Origin: Burkholderia sp. IMCC1007
GTDB taxonomy: Bacteria; Pseudomonadota; Gammaproteobacteria; Burkholderiales; Burkholderiaceae
Reading direction: 5' to 3'
Assembly: GCF_027257875.1 (NCBI RefSeq)
Contig: NZ_JAPVQY010000001.1
Location: 372,001 to 436,000 of the forward strand
Length of the DNA: 64,000 bases
In this document: one piece after another, positions 17,716 to 26,415 of the stretch
How positions within the stretch are numbered: position 1 is the first letter of the stretch
Layout of the letters: each line of letters begins with the position of its first letter
The notes under the pieces: generated by a model
The model's input: the letters and a program-made list of their open reading frames with translations, nothing else
What the model was told of the DNA's origin: nothing
Database searches by the model: none
Position numbers and translations under genes: made by a program

Positions 17716-19017
17716 ATGTCGAATCTCATCGTCCACGGCGGCACTCCGCTGCGCGGGGACATCAAGCCATCCGCGAACAAGAACGCCGTCCTGCCGATTC
17801 TCTGCGCCACCCTGTTGACCGATCAGCCGCTGCGCCTCGTCGGCGTGCCGGACATCACCGACGTGCGCAAGATCCTCGACATCTTCCGCGCGCTCGGCAG
17901 CGACGTGTCGGTCGATTTCACGACAGGCATCCTCGAACTCCACCATTGCAACACGACGTTCGATCCGGCCGTCCACCGGCTGCCGGAAGCGATGCGCTCG
18001 TCGATCATGCTGATTCCGCCGCTGCTCGCGCGCTTCGGCGTCGCGCGCCTCGAGAACGACGTGAAGGGCTGCACGCTCGGCGTGCGCGAAATCGATCCGC
18101 ACGTCGAAGTGTTCGAGCGCTTCGGCGCGCACATCGAACACACGCCCGATTCGCTGATCGTCCGCGCCGACGGCCCGCTGACGGCCAACGACCACTGGCT
18201 CGACTACGCGTCGGTGACGACCACCGAGAACTTCGCGCTATGCGCAACGGCTGCAGCCGGCACGTCCACGCTGATGAACGCGGCATCCGAGCCGCACGTG
18301 CAGGAGTTCTGCCAGTTCCTCGCGATGATCGGCGTCGCGATCGAGGGCATCGGCACGTCGCGCCTGTGCGTGACGGGCGGCGCCAAGCTCGGCGGCGGCG
18401 AATTCCGCTTCGCCGAGGACTTCCACGAAATCGCGACGTTCCTCGCGCTCGGTGCGATCACGGGCGGCGACATCACGGTACGCAACTCGTCGCCGGAGCA
18501 TTTCCCGCTGATCGACCGCACGTTCGCGAAGTTTGGCGTGAACGTCACGCACCGCGACGGCTGGTCGCGCGCGGAACGCGACGGCCCGTTGCGCGTGCGC
18601 CGGCCGTTTACGCAGAACATCCTGACCAAGGTCGAAGCCGCACCGTGGCCGTACCTGCCGGTCGACCTGCTGCCGATCTTCATCGCGCTCGGCGTGCGCG
18701 CCGAGGGCAGCGCGATGTTCTGGAACAAGGTCTACGACGGCGCGCTCGGCTGGTCCGGCGAACTGTCGAAGTTCGGCGCGCACGTGCTGCTGTCGGATCC
18801 GCACCGGCTGATCACGTTCGGCGGCCTGCAACTGACGCCGGCACGCGTCGAAAGCCCGTACATCATCCGCGTCGCGATCGCGCTGCTGATGGTCGCCGCG
18901 AGCATCGAAGGCCGCTCGGAAATCATGAATGCGCTGCCGATCCGCCGCGCGCATCCGCATTTCGTCGAAAACCTGCGTTCGGTCGGTGCGAACGTCGAGT
19001 GGACGAGCAGCGAATAA
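17716..19017 (+). CDS. murA: UDP-N-acetylglucosamine 1-carboxyvinyltransferase paralogue
   Basis: 433 residues from ATG 17716. It has the two-domain EPT fold, with the family lysine region as SANKNAVLP (K22) and the catalytic cysteine kept as C119 in KGCTLGVREID, equivalent to Cys115 of E. coli MurA (the target of fosfomycin). DASVTTTENFAL-like and EIATFLALGAITGG segments also match. It transfers enolpyruvate from PEP to UDP-GlcNAc, the first peptidoglycan step. It is more divergent than a housekeeping MurA and sits alone beside an IclR gene, so it is probably a second copy or an enzyme on a related sugar nucleotide. Confidence 0.85.
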   Translation: MSNLIVHGGTPLRGDIKPSANKNAVLPILCATLLTDQPLRLVGVPDITDVRKILDIFRALGSDVSVDFTTGILELHHCNTTFDPAVHRLPEAMRSSIMLIPPLLARFGVARLENDVKGCTLGVREIDPHVEVFERFGAHIEHTPDSLIVRADGPLTANDHWLDYASVTTTENFALCATAAAGTSTLMNAASEPHVQEFCQFLAMIGVAIEGIGTSRLCVTGGAKLGGGEFRFAEDFHEIATFLALGAITGGDITVRNSSPEHFPLIDRTFAKFGVNVTHRDGWSRAERDGPLRVRRPFTQNILTKVEAAPWPYLPVDLLPIFIALGVRAEGSAMFWNKVYDGALGWSGELSKFGAHVLLSDPHRLITFGGLQLTPARVESPYIIRVAIALLMVAASIEGRSEIMNALPIRRAHPHFVENLRSVGANVEWTSSE

Positions 19018-19348
19018 CGGCCTTCGGGATGCGGCGCGACTGACCATCGCGCCGCTGTTTCGCACCGCCCCCGCACTCGCCAGGCAGCTTCCGCAGAACG
19101 CCCGGGCGATTCCTCGTGGCAGCGCGTCCCTTCCTGGTCGGTGCAGTCATGCCGCCGCGAGGGCCGGAGATGCGAGGTACGCAGCGCAACGCCGCTACGA
19201 GGACTGCCACCCTGGCCCGCCCCGCCACCTTTCTCGATTCCGCCCCGCAACTCACATCGAGCGTCACCAACGGTATTCGCACGGTTCTCGATCTGCGCGA
19301 TAATCGCTCATTCCCGAGCGAACACCGCCCACCGGCCCCCCACCGACG
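19018..19348. other. Intergenic region between murA paralogue and iclR-type gene
   Basis: 330 bases. No gene, RNA or clear terminator was recognised. It presumably contains the iclR promoter. Confidence 0.4.
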
Positions 19349-20119
19349 ATGAAAAAGCCCGAACTCGACCGACGCGACTGGATTGCCGGCCTCGAAAAAG
19401 GCCTGATGATTCTCGAGGCGTTCGACAGCCAGCACGCGCGCATGACGCCCACCCAGGCCGCCGCCCGCACCGGCCTCACGCGCACGGCCGCTCGCCGCTA
19501 CCTGCTGACGCTCGAATCGCTCGGCTACGTGTACACCGACGGCAAGCTGTACGGCCTCACGCCGCGCGTGCTGCGAGTCGGCTGGTCGTACTTCGACTCG
19601 GCGCGCCTGCCGCGCACCGTGCAGCCGTATCTGCAGCAACTGAGCGCGTCGCTGAACGAATCGGCGTACGTCAGCGTGCTCGACGGCTGGGAGCTCGTGT
19701 TCATCGCGCGCAACGGGGTATCGCGCGTGATGACGACGGGCTTCGTGCTCGGCGCGCGCGTGCCGGCGCCGCTGACGTCGCCAGGCGTCGTGTTGCTCGC
19801 CCATCATCCGGATCGGGAAGCCGTCCGCACGTGGCTCGACGACACGGCGCTCGCGCCGTTCACGCCGCACACGATCACCAACAAGGCACGCCTGCTCGAA
19901 CAAGTCGACCACGCGCGCGATGCAGGCTACGCGGTGATCGAACAGCAATTGCAGGTCGGCGTGCGCGGGATCGCGGTGCCGCTGAAGAACCGTCACGGCG
20001 AAGTCGTCGCCGCGCTGAGCACGAACATGCCGATCGGCGCGGAGACGACCGATGCAGCCGTGCGCCGCGTGCTGCCGCATCTGCAGGAAACCGCGCTCGC
20101 GATGCTCAACGTGCTGTAG
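19349..20119 (+). CDS. IclR-family transcriptional regulator (PcaR/PobR-like)
   Basis: 256 residues. The N-terminal winged helix (KGLMILEAFDSQHARMTPTQAAARTGLTRTAARRYLLTLESLGYV) opens in the way typical of the PcaR/PcaU/PobR branch, which usually activates aromatic-acid catabolism. The C-terminal IclR effector domain carries GARVPAPLTSPGVVLLAH and the final AVPLKNRHGEVVAALS segment. No aromatic pathway genes adjoin it apart from the HPPD-like gene 2.5 kb upstream, so its target is unknown. Confidence 0.88.
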   Translation: MKKPELDRRDWIAGLEKGLMILEAFDSQHARMTPTQAAARTGLTRTAARRYLLTLESLGYVYTDGKLYGLTPRVLRVGWSYFDSARLPRTVQPYLQQLSASLNESAYVSVLDGWELVFIARNGVSRVMTTGFVLGARVPAPLTSPGVVLLAHHPDREAVRTWLDDTALAPFTPHTITNKARLLEQVDHARDAGYAVIEQQLQVGVRGIAVPLKNRHGEVVAALSTNMPIGAETTDAAVRRVLPHLQETALAMLNVL

Positions 20120-20138
20120 GCGCGGGCATCCGGCGCTT

Positions 20139-20164
20139 CCGATGCCGATGCCGATACCGATACC
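20139..20164. repeat. Hexamer microsatellite between convergent genes
   Basis: CCGATG twice then CCGATA twice, in the gap between the IclR gene and the helicase gene. Confidence 0.8.
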
Positions 20165-20180
20165 AACCCACACCACGCCC

Positions 20181-22481
20181 TCACCCGATCCGCCACCACC
20201 TCGGCAGCAGGTCGCGCACCTCGCGCCGCCGGTAACGATCGTCGATCAGGTGCACGACGCCCTCGTCGTGTTCGGTGCGGATCACGCGCCCGGCGGCCTG
20301 CACGACCTTCTGCAAGCCCGGATACAGGTACATGTAGTCGTATCCGTTGCCGAACCGCGCGTCCATCGCGCGCCGCATCTGCTCGTTGACGTCGTTGACC
20401 TGCGGCAGCCCGAGCGTCGCGATGAACGCGCCGATCAGCCGCTCGCCGACAAGGTCCACGCCTTCCGAGAACGCACCGCCCAGCACCGCGAAGCCGACGC
20501 CGCGGCCGCCCGCATCGAAGCGGGCGAGAAACGCGTCGCGCTCGCTTTCGGCCATGCCGGGCGCCTGTGCCCACACGGGCACGTCCGGATGGCGCGCCTG
20601 CATCAGCGCGACGACGCGCCCGAGATAGTCGAAGCTGCTGAGGAACCCGAGGTAGTTGCCGGGCCGCGTCGCGTACTGCGCGGCGATCAGGTCCGCGATC
20701 GGTTCGAGCGAACGGTCGCGGTCGCGCCAGCGCGTCGACACGTGGCTCGCGACGCGCACCGTCAGTTGCTCGGCGCGAAACGGCCCGTCGACATCGAGCC
20801 AGCCGGTATCGGCCGGCAGCCCGAGCGTGTCGCGATAGAAATGGAACGGGCTCAGCGTGCCGGAAAACAGCACGGTCGCACGCGCAGCCTCGTAGCGCGA
20901 CGCGAGAAAGCCGGCCGGAATCACGTTGCGCACACACAGCGTCGACTGGATGCGGCGTCGGCGCGCGGCCGGCGCAACCCCGTCGAGCCCCGACTGACGC
21001 GGCAGCGGCTCGCCGTGCAGCGTCGCATCGAAGATCGACGCACTGTCGAACGCGTCGGCGAGCACGCCGAACTGGATCGCCTCGAAATGAAAGCGCAGCA
21101 GCGCGTCGCCGTTCGCGCGCGGCGCATCGGTCAGGTGTTCGCCGATCGCCGACACGAGGTTCTGCACCGCCGATACGATCGGGCCCGGAATCTCGGGATA
21201 CGCCGCATAGCGTTCGGTTTGCGCGCGATTGAGCGCGCCCCACGCGCGCGCGAGCCGGTCGAACGGCTTGCGCAGCGCCACCGGCGCGGCCTCGCGCGCG
21301 GCGGCGAACGCGAACGGGTCGAGCGACGCGCTGTACATCTTGCGCGCGCGATCGAGCAGGTTGTGCGCCTCGTCGACGAGCACGCCGACGCGCCACTGGT
21401 TCTGCTGCGCGAGCGTATGCAGCATCGCGCTGCCGTCGTAGTAGTAGTTGTAGTCGCCGATCACCATGTCCGACCAGCGCGCCAGCTCCTGCGCGAGGTA
21501 GTACGGGCAGACGTCGTGCGCGAGCGCCGCGTCGCGCACGGTCGCGCGATCGAGCAGCCCGGCGCCGATTGCCGCGTCGCGCGCGGCCGGCAGCCGGTCG
21601 TAGAAGCCCCGCGCGAGCGGACACGATTCGCCGTGACAGGCGCTGTCCGGATGCTCGCACGCCTTGTCGCGGGCGACGAGTTCCAGCACGCGCAGCGGCA
21701 GCGCCGGCGTGCCGGCGCCGAGCGTCGTCGCCGCTTCGAGCGCGAGTGCACGGCCGGGCGTCTTCGCGGTCAGGAAGAACACGTGATCGAGTTCGCCCTC
21801 GCCGCACGCCTTCAGCAACGGAAACACGGTGCCGACGGTCTTGCCGATACCGGTCGGCGCCTGCGCCATCAGGCAGCGTTCGTCGCGCGCCGCGCGATAG
21901 ACCGACACGGCCAGCTCGCGCTGCCCGCTGCGGAATTGCCCGTGCGGAAACGTCAGCGCGCGCAGCGCCGCATCGCGCGCCGTGCGATGCGCGGTCTCGC
22001 GCTCGGCCCAGCCGACGAAACATGCGCACTGCTCGGCGAAGAACGCGGCCAGCTCGCTCGCGCTGAGGGTTTCGGTCAGCACGGTCTCGCGCTCGGACAC
22101 GATGTCGAAATACACGAGCGCGACGTCGATTTCCGGAAGGCCGCGCGCGTCGCACATCAGGTGCGCATAGACCTTCGCCTGCGCCCAGTGCAGCGCGCGG
22201 TGATTGGCCGGCATCGCATCGAGGCTGCCGCGATAGGTCTTGATTTCCTCGAGCCGGTTCGCGACCGGATCGTAGCCGTCCGCGCGGCCGCGTACGGTGA
22301 GCGTGCCCCACGTGCCGGTCAGCGCGATCTCGGTTTCGTAGCGCGCGCCGCGGTTCGACGTGACGGCGCCATGGCCCGCGATGCCTTCGAGCGCGGTCGG
22401 CGCGGGCGTGAAGCGCAGGTCGAGATCGCCGCGCCGCGCGGTGAACTCGCACATCGCCCGCACCGCGACGACATAGCTCAT
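20181..22481 (-). CDS. RecB-like nuclease fused to XPD/DinG-type iron-sulfur helicase
   Basis: 766 residues; the start ATG 22481 overlaps the stop of the upstream nuclease gene (ATGA). Residues about 40-110 look like a PD-(D/E)XK domain: D-G-Y-D around 68-71, EEIK at 78-81 and HWAQAKVY with the QxxxY pair at 101-105, as in RecB/Cas4 nucleases. The helicase follows: Walker A APTGIGKT at 208-215, a cysteine group (KACEHPDSACHGESC, then DVCPYY) suited to a 4Fe-4S cluster, a DEAHNL box and a C-terminal QAAGRVIRTEHD motif. XPD/DinG helicases unwind 5'-tailed or R-loop DNA. Operon partner and LexA box point to DNA-damage repair. Confidence 0.88.
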   Translation of the reverse strand: MSYVVAVRAMCEFTARRGDLDLRFTPAPTALEGIAGHGAVTSNRGARYETEIALTGTWGTLTVRGRADGYDPVANRLEEIKTYRGSLDAMPANHRALHWAQAKVYAHLMCDARGLPEIDVALVYFDIVSERETVLTETLSASELAAFFAEQCACFVGWAERETAHRTARDAALRALTFPHGQFRSGQRELAVSVYRAARDERCLMAQAPTGIGKTVGTVFPLLKACGEGELDHVFFLTAKTPGRALALEAATTLGAGTPALPLRVLELVARDKACEHPDSACHGESCPLARGFYDRLPAARDAAIGAGLLDRATVRDAALAHDVCPYYLAQELARWSDMVIGDYNYYYDGSAMLHTLAQQNQWRVGVLVDEAHNLLDRARKMYSASLDPFAFAAAREAAPVALRKPFDRLARAWGALNRAQTERYAAYPEIPGPIVSAVQNLVSAIGEHLTDAPRANGDALLRFHFEAIQFGVLADAFDSASIFDATLHGEPLPRQSGLDGVAPAARRRRIQSTLCVRNVIPAGFLASRYEAARATVLFSGTLSPFHFYRDTLGLPADTGWLDVDGPFRAEQLTVRVASHVSTRWRDRDRSLEPIADLIAAQYATRPGNYLGFLSSFDYLGRVVALMQARHPDVPVWAQAPGMAESERDAFLARFDAGGRGVGFAVLGGAFSEGVDLVGERLIGAFIATLGLPQVNDVNEQMRRAMDARFGNGYDYMYLYPGLQKVVQAAGRVIRTEHDEGVVHLIDDRYRRREVRDLLPRWWRIG

Positions 22482-24172
22482 GCGGATAACCCCGCCGCTT
22501 CGGTCGGTTCGACACCGACGCCCGCCCATTCGACATCGACGACGCGCACCGGAATGCCGTGCGCGATGCAGTACGCGAGCCAGCGTGTCTGGTTGTCCTG
22601 CAGCCGGTCGCCGGGGCCCTTCACCTCGATCAGCTCGTAGCGCCGCTCGCCGGGCCAGAAGCGAACGAGATCGGGCAGCCCCGAGCGGTTGCTGCGGATA
22701 TCCGCGAGCAGCCGCGTGAACCACAGCCGCAGATGCTCGGGCGGCAGGCATGCCAGCGCCTCGTCGAGCAGCGCGTCGGTCAGCACGCCCCAGAACACGA
22801 ACGGCGATTGCAGCCCGGCCTTCGTCGCGTAGTGACGCAGGATCGTGTCGCGATAAGCGCCCGAATCGAGCTGCGCGAAACACGCGGCGAACGCGTCGGT
22901 GCGGCGCAGCGCGAAATCGGGCGCATGCAGGTCGGCCGGGCCGCGCTGGAACGGGTGAAAGAATGCGCCGGGCACGGCCGCGAACACGGGCTCCCAGCAC
23001 AGCAGCCCGAACAGCGAATTGATCAGCGTGTTCTCGACGTAATGAACCGGCGCGTCGGGCTGCGCCAGATGATCGCGCACCGCGAATTCGACACTGGCGA
23101 ACGCGTCGGGACGCGCCAGCACCAACGTTTCGCGCGGCACGTCCGGCGCGGCATGCGCGCGTTCGACCCGCTGCCCGACGCGCCGCTGCAGACGCGGCAG
23201 CATCCGTTCGACGCGCTGGCGCTCCTCGTCGCTTTCGAAGCCGTTGCGCGCGTCGAGCGCGAGCGCGAGCGCGTCGTCGTCGCGTCCGCAGCGTTCGAGC
23301 ACGCGAATGCGCCGATGGCGGCTGCCCGGCCACGCGCTGCGCGCATACGCGTCGAGCGCGGCGGGCCAGTCGGCGCGGCGTTCGCAGATTTGCCCGAGCG
23401 TGAACAGCAGCTTCGCGCGGCGCGTCGCCAGCCACGGCTGCGTGCAACTCACCGCATCGATCGCACGCAGCAGATCGTCGAACGGCAACTCATCGGGCCA
23501 CGCGTCGAGCGCTTCGCGGCAAGCGTGCAACGCGAGATACGCATCGACGTCGTCGCGCTGCTGGAACGCGCGCGACGACGGCGCGAAGGGCACGCTCTCG
23601 TACTGGAACACGCCGAGATCGGCGAGCACGAATTCGCTCCAGTCCTGGTGCAGATTGCCGAAGAACATCAGCCGCAGCCGGTCGCACAGCGCGCCGACCG
23701 TCACGCGCAGCACGCGATCGTCGGTCTGCTCGAACCACGCATCGAGCGGTTGCGCGGGATCGTGCGCGGGCCGCAGGCGCTCGAGCCAGTCGGGCTTGCG
23801 TTCGCCCGCGTGCGCGGCGAGAACCGGAAACATCTTCAGCAGATCGGCCTTGGTCGACAGCGCGAACAGTTCGTCGAGCGAGAGCGCGGGCGCCGGATCG
23901 ACCCAGCCGAGTGCGACGAGCGGCGCGGCGGCGGCGTGCGGGCAGCCGATTTCGTCGTAGCCGAGCTTGCTCGCGCGGAAGTCGGACCCGTTGCGCATCA
24001 GCATCCGCACGAGCAACGCGCGCGATGCCTGCGGCAACTGCGGGAAATGACGCAGAAACGCGTGCTCGTGCGCGTCGAGCACGTCGTCGTAACGCTCGCC
24101 GAGCCAGGCCAGCGCGCGTTCGAAATTGGTCAGGTAGTAAAACGCCGGGGGCGTCGGCGATGCAGGTGTCAC
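22478..24172 (-). CDS. FAN1-like VRR-NUC structure-specific nuclease
   Basis: 564 residues; the start is GTG 24172, the only good start near the conserved N-terminus (FYYLTNFERALAWLGERYDDVLDAHEHAFLRHF). The middle is helical, TPR/SAP-like as in bacterial FAN1. The C-terminal VRR-NUC core is intact: D501 in GLPDL, E516 and K518 in ELIEVKGPGD, then QTRWLAYC. FAN1 nucleases cut 5' flaps and unhook interstrand crosslinks. The gene is the first of a two-gene operon with the helicase and carries a LexA box at the predicted transcription start, so it should be SOS-induced. Confidence 0.9.
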   Translation of the reverse strand: MTPASPTPPAFYYLTNFERALAWLGERYDDVLDAHEHAFLRHFPQLPQASRALLVRMLMRNGSDFRASKLGYDEIGCPHAAAAPLVALGWVDPAPALSLDELFALSTKADLLKMFPVLAAHAGERKPDWLERLRPAHDPAQPLDAWFEQTDDRVLRVTVGALCDRLRLMFFGNLHQDWSEFVLADLGVFQYESVPFAPSSRAFQQRDDVDAYLALHACREALDAWPDELPFDDLLRAIDAVSCTQPWLATRRAKLLFTLGQICERRADWPAALDAYARSAWPGSRHRRIRVLERCGRDDDALALALDARNGFESDEERQRVERMLPRLQRRVGQRVERAHAAPDVPRETLVLARPDAFASVEFAVRDHLAQPDAPVHYVENTLINSLFGLLCWEPVFAAVPGAFFHPFQRGPADLHAPDFALRRTDAFAACFAQLDSGAYRDTILRHYATKAGLQSPFVFWGVLTDALLDEALACLPPEHLRLWFTRLLADIRSNRSGLPDLVRFWPGERRYELIEVKGPGDRLQDNQTRWLAYCIAHGIPVRVVDVEWAGVGVEPTEAAGLSA

Positions 24173-24184
24173 GGGGATCGATCA

Positions 24185-24200
24185 CTGTACGTTTGTACAG
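24185..24200 (-). promoter_or_regulatory. LexA (SOS) box of the FAN1-helicase operon
   Basis: CTGTACGTTTGTACAG fits the CTGT-N8-ACAG LexA consensus exactly. It lies 12 bases upstream of the start codon and directly downstream of a TATGAT -10 hexamer (24208-24213, reading toward the gene), so it covers the expected start of transcription. Confidence 0.8.
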
Positions 24201-24266
24201 GTCGCAATCATAGCAAATGTGACGAAAAATGCCGCACGTCGCCGCTGCCCGCCGGATCGGCACTGC

Positions 24267-25214
24267 TCAGAACTGGTAATTCACCGACATGTCGAATACG
24301 CCGTTGGTCGACTGCTGCGTGATCGGGCTGCGCCGTGCGCGGCCCACCAGCTGTTCGATCGCGCCGTCCATCGTCACGAACCAATGCTTGTTGACGAACC
24401 AGACCATCGTCACGCCCGCGCCGTACGACTTCATCCCGGCGCTCGCCGAATAGGTCGGCAAGCCGGAGCGCGCCGATGCGCCCTGGCTCACGCCGAACCA
24501 GCTGTTCATGTAGCGCGAGTCGGCGAACGACACGGTGGGCCCCGCAAACCAGAAGAAATGCTCGTTGCTGCCCGGCATCGGCATGTACGCGGAGAAATCG
24601 CCGACCCAGCCGTTCGAGCCGCCGATGCTGCGACGGACATCGGCACGCAGCACGAGCGGAAAATCCTTCGAGATCACGTAGTCGGCCGCGAGCTTCATCA
24701 CCGGCGCCGCATTGATGTTGTCGAGGCCGTTCAGGTGGCCGAGATCGTCGGCCGAACGGCGCCCGAGGTCATAGCCGACCGACATGCTCACGCGCCAGTT
24801 CGGCCCGCGCAGCACGTTCGCGCCGAGCCCCTCGCCCGTCGACAAGAAGAACAGGTCGCGATAGCGCAGGTCGAAATTCGGGCCGCCCATCACGCGATAG
24901 CGATCGGAGCCCGCATAGCGCGGCTGCAGCGTCATCGCGGCGCCGACGCTGACCTGCCACGTGGGGACGGTCGGATTGAACAGCTTCTGCAGCGGGACGC
25001 CCGCCGAGTATTGCCATTCGCCGAGCGGCGAAGGCGTCTGCGCCGACGCGTCGCGCGCGCCGGATGCCGCGAGCGCGGCGAAGGCCGACAGACCGGATAC
25101 GAACCGGCGCGTGGCCGGTGACAACAACGGGCGAGCAATGGTCGACAAGGCGGTCTCCACCGGTTGCGCAAAACGAACCTGAGGGAAAGCGCGTCGCGCT
25201 TGATCGGTTGCCAC
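24267..25214 (-). CDS. MipA/OmpV-family outer-membrane protein
   Basis: Up to 315 residues (GTG 25214); the true start is uncertain, and an internal start closer to the signal peptide (hydrophobic VSGLSAFAALAASGARDASA) is possible. The mature part is rich in alternating aromatic beta-strands and ends in FDMSVNYQF, a proper outer-membrane C-terminal Phe. Motifs such as PRYAGSDRYRVMGGPNFDLRYRDLFFLS match the MipA family, originally described as scaffolding the murein hydrolase MltA, though most relatives are simply small porin-like proteins. Confidence 0.85.
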   Translation of the reverse strand: MATDQARRAFPQVRFAQPVETALSTIARPLLSPATRRFVSGLSAFAALAASGARDASAQTPSPLGEWQYSAGVPLQKLFNPTVPTWQVSVGAAMTLQPRYAGSDRYRVMGGPNFDLRYRDLFFLSTGEGLGANVLRGPNWRVSMSVGYDLGRRSADDLGHLNGLDNINAAPVMKLAADYVISKDFPLVLRADVRRSIGGSNGWVGDFSAYMPMPGSNEHFFWFAGPTVSFADSRYMNSWFGVSQGASARSGLPTYSASAGMKSYGAGVTMVWFVNKHWFVTMDGAIEQLVGRARRSPITQQSTNGVFDMSVNYQF

Positions 25215-25352
25215 GACAGACTGCCGACGGCGCGAACGTAGTGTGCGCTGAATTAACGGACATCCTAACGCGACATGCGCGAAGCCGCAAAGCGCCCGCT
25301 GGATGCGGGCACTTTGCCGGCTTCCGGCACGCGCCGTTGGATCGTTGCGGAA

Positions 25353-25664
25353 TCAGAAACGCTCGACGTGGTAATCGCCGGCGAGCGCGGCCGGGCTACG
25401 TGTCGACATCATCCGCGAGAAGCCGTCCGCGAGCCGGCCGAGCGCGAGCTGCTTCTGGCTCGCGTCCCAGTGCGTGTAGGCGTCGTACGCGGAATCGTCG
25501 AACGACACGGTGACGGCGACCGGGCGGCCGCTCGCGCGAAAGCCGATATGCAGCACGCCGCCCGGCAATTCCTCGATGTGATAGCGCAACGAGCGCGACT
25601 CGAAATAGCGACCCAGCACCTGGGCGATCGCGCGCTTGTCCGGCGATTGCACGTGAATGTCCAT
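25353..25664 (-). CDS. Conserved hypothetical small protein in the stress cluster
   Basis: 103 residues. ATG 25664 has an excellent AAAGGAGG about 6 bases upstream. Soluble alpha/beta composition (MDIHVQSPDKRAIAQVLGRY...GGVLHIGFRASGRPVAVTVSFDDSAYDAYTHWDA), no signal peptide and no recognised motif. The position among UspA, CBS, PRC and DUF4142 genes suggests a stress role, but nothing in the sequence defines a function. Confidence 0.75.
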   Translation of the reverse strand: MDIHVQSPDKRAIAQVLGRYFESRSLRYHIEELPGGVLHIGFRASGRPVAVTVSFDDSAYDAYTHWDASQKQLALGRLADGFSRMMSTRSPAALAGDYHVERF

Positions 25665-25873
25665 GATGGTCCTCCTTTCAGTGATCGCGCGGCCGGCTGC
25701 GGTTTGCCGCATCCGCCCGGGATCCGCATCGGCGGCGGCTGCGACGGCGGATCGCCGTGCGGCGGCCCCAGCGGCACGGGCGGATCCACCGGATCGTCGT
25801 GCGCGGGCCACGTCGGGTCGGGCTCGACGTCGGGGATCGGTTCGGGGCGGTGCAGCATGGATGGCGTATTCAT
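25409..25873 (-). CDS. Possible proline-rich small protein overlapping the next gene
   Basis: ATG 25873 has AGGA 5 bases upstream. The first about 55 residues are a Pro/Asp-rich run (PEPIPDVEPDPTWPAHDDPVDPPVP...GDPPSQPPPMRIPGG) that looks like deliberate coding, since similar short proline-rich proteins occur in Burkholderia stress clusters. The frame then continues into the neighbouring gene in another register with Arg/Ser-rich sequence typical of a shadow frame. The real gene may have lost its stop. Function unknown. Confidence 0.4.
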   Translation of the reverse strand: MNTPSMLHRPEPIPDVEPDPTWPAHDDPVDPPVPLGPPHGDPPSQPPPMRIPGGCGKPQPAARSLKGGPSWTFTCNRRTSARSPRCWVAISSRARCAITSRNCRAACCISAFARAAARSPSPCRSTIPRTTPTRTGTRARSSSRSAGSRTASRG

Positions 25874-25923
25874 GTCAGTCCTGCGCGGCGGCTCGCGCGT
25901 GTCGATTGGCGCGGCCAGCGCAC

Positions 25924-25937
25924 GCAAGCGACGTACC
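25924..25937 (-). promoter_or_regulatory. Candidate sigma-54 promoter
   Basis: On the minus strand GGTACGTCGCTTGC: GG and GC are 10 bases apart, close to the GGCACG-N4-TTGC consensus. It is 51 bases upstream of ATG 25873. Confidence 0.4.
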
Positions 25938-25973
25938 TGCCCGGTGCCGATTCCTGCGACCCAACACGGCCGC

Positions 25974-26273
25974 TCACCTGTCGTAAGCCGCCATCGCGAG
26001 CCATCTCGTGCGCCCGTCCGCGGCAAGCTGCACCGCGAGCGCGAACGGATCGGACGGCGCGCATCGCGCGACCCGCGCCCGCTGCGCGCTTGCCGGCCCC
26101 TCGTAGACGGTATGGTTCAGTTCGCGCACGTCGTCCTTGCCGGCGAACAGGCGCCGCTCGGGACGATAGATCGACGATTCGCGCTTCCGTCTATCGAAAC
26201 GCTCGCGCACGTGACTGAAATCGCCGCCGCACACGTTCGCGTCGTAACGTATCCTTTCCGTGGGTTCATTCAT
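25974..26273 (-). CDS. Conserved hypothetical small protein in the stress cluster
   Basis: 99 residues from ATG 26273, with GAGGAAAT upstream. Hydrophilic with many Arg/Asp residues; the central RRLFAGKDDVRELNHTVYEGP and C-terminal FALAVQLAADGRTRWLAMAAYDR parts have no motif I recognise. It is divergent from the 83-residue protein gene, and both have candidate -24/-12 promoters in the shared 142-base gap. Confidence 0.7.
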   Translation of the reverse strand: MNEPTERIRYDANVCGGDFSHVRERFDRRKRESSIYRPERRLFAGKDDVRELNHTVYEGPASAQRARVARCAPSDPFALAVQLAADGRTRWLAMAAYDR

Positions 26274-26344
26274 CACGATTTCCTCTCGTCCACGCCGGCG
26301 GCGGGCGCGCCTCGCGTCCGTCGGTCCCGGCGGGCTCGATGGCT

Positions 26345-26358
26345 GCAAGGGCCATGCC
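26345..26358 (-). promoter_or_regulatory. Candidate sigma-54 promoter, minus strand
   Basis: Minus-strand GGCATGGCCCTTGC followed by A, one change from GGCACG-N4-TTGCA; about 72 bases upstream of ATG 26273. Confidence 0.45.
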
Positions 26359-26371
26359 GCCGCCGCTACGC

Positions 26372-26385
26372 GGCACGGCGCTTGC
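26372..26385 (+). promoter_or_regulatory. Candidate sigma-54 promoter, plus strand
   Basis: GGCACGGCGCTTGC matches the -24/-12 consensus GGCACG-N4-TTGC exactly; 30 bases upstream of ATG 26416 with AAAGGAGG between. Confidence 0.5.
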
Positions 26386-26415
26386 GTCCGTCGTTACCAT
26401 AAAGGAGGTTCGATC

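Noticed and set aside
22482..23447. Extension of the helicase frame upstream by 322 residues
   Set aside because: The extension is Arg/Ala-rich and lies wholly inside the FAN1-like gene; the ATGA overlap start at 22481 fits the conserved N-terminus.
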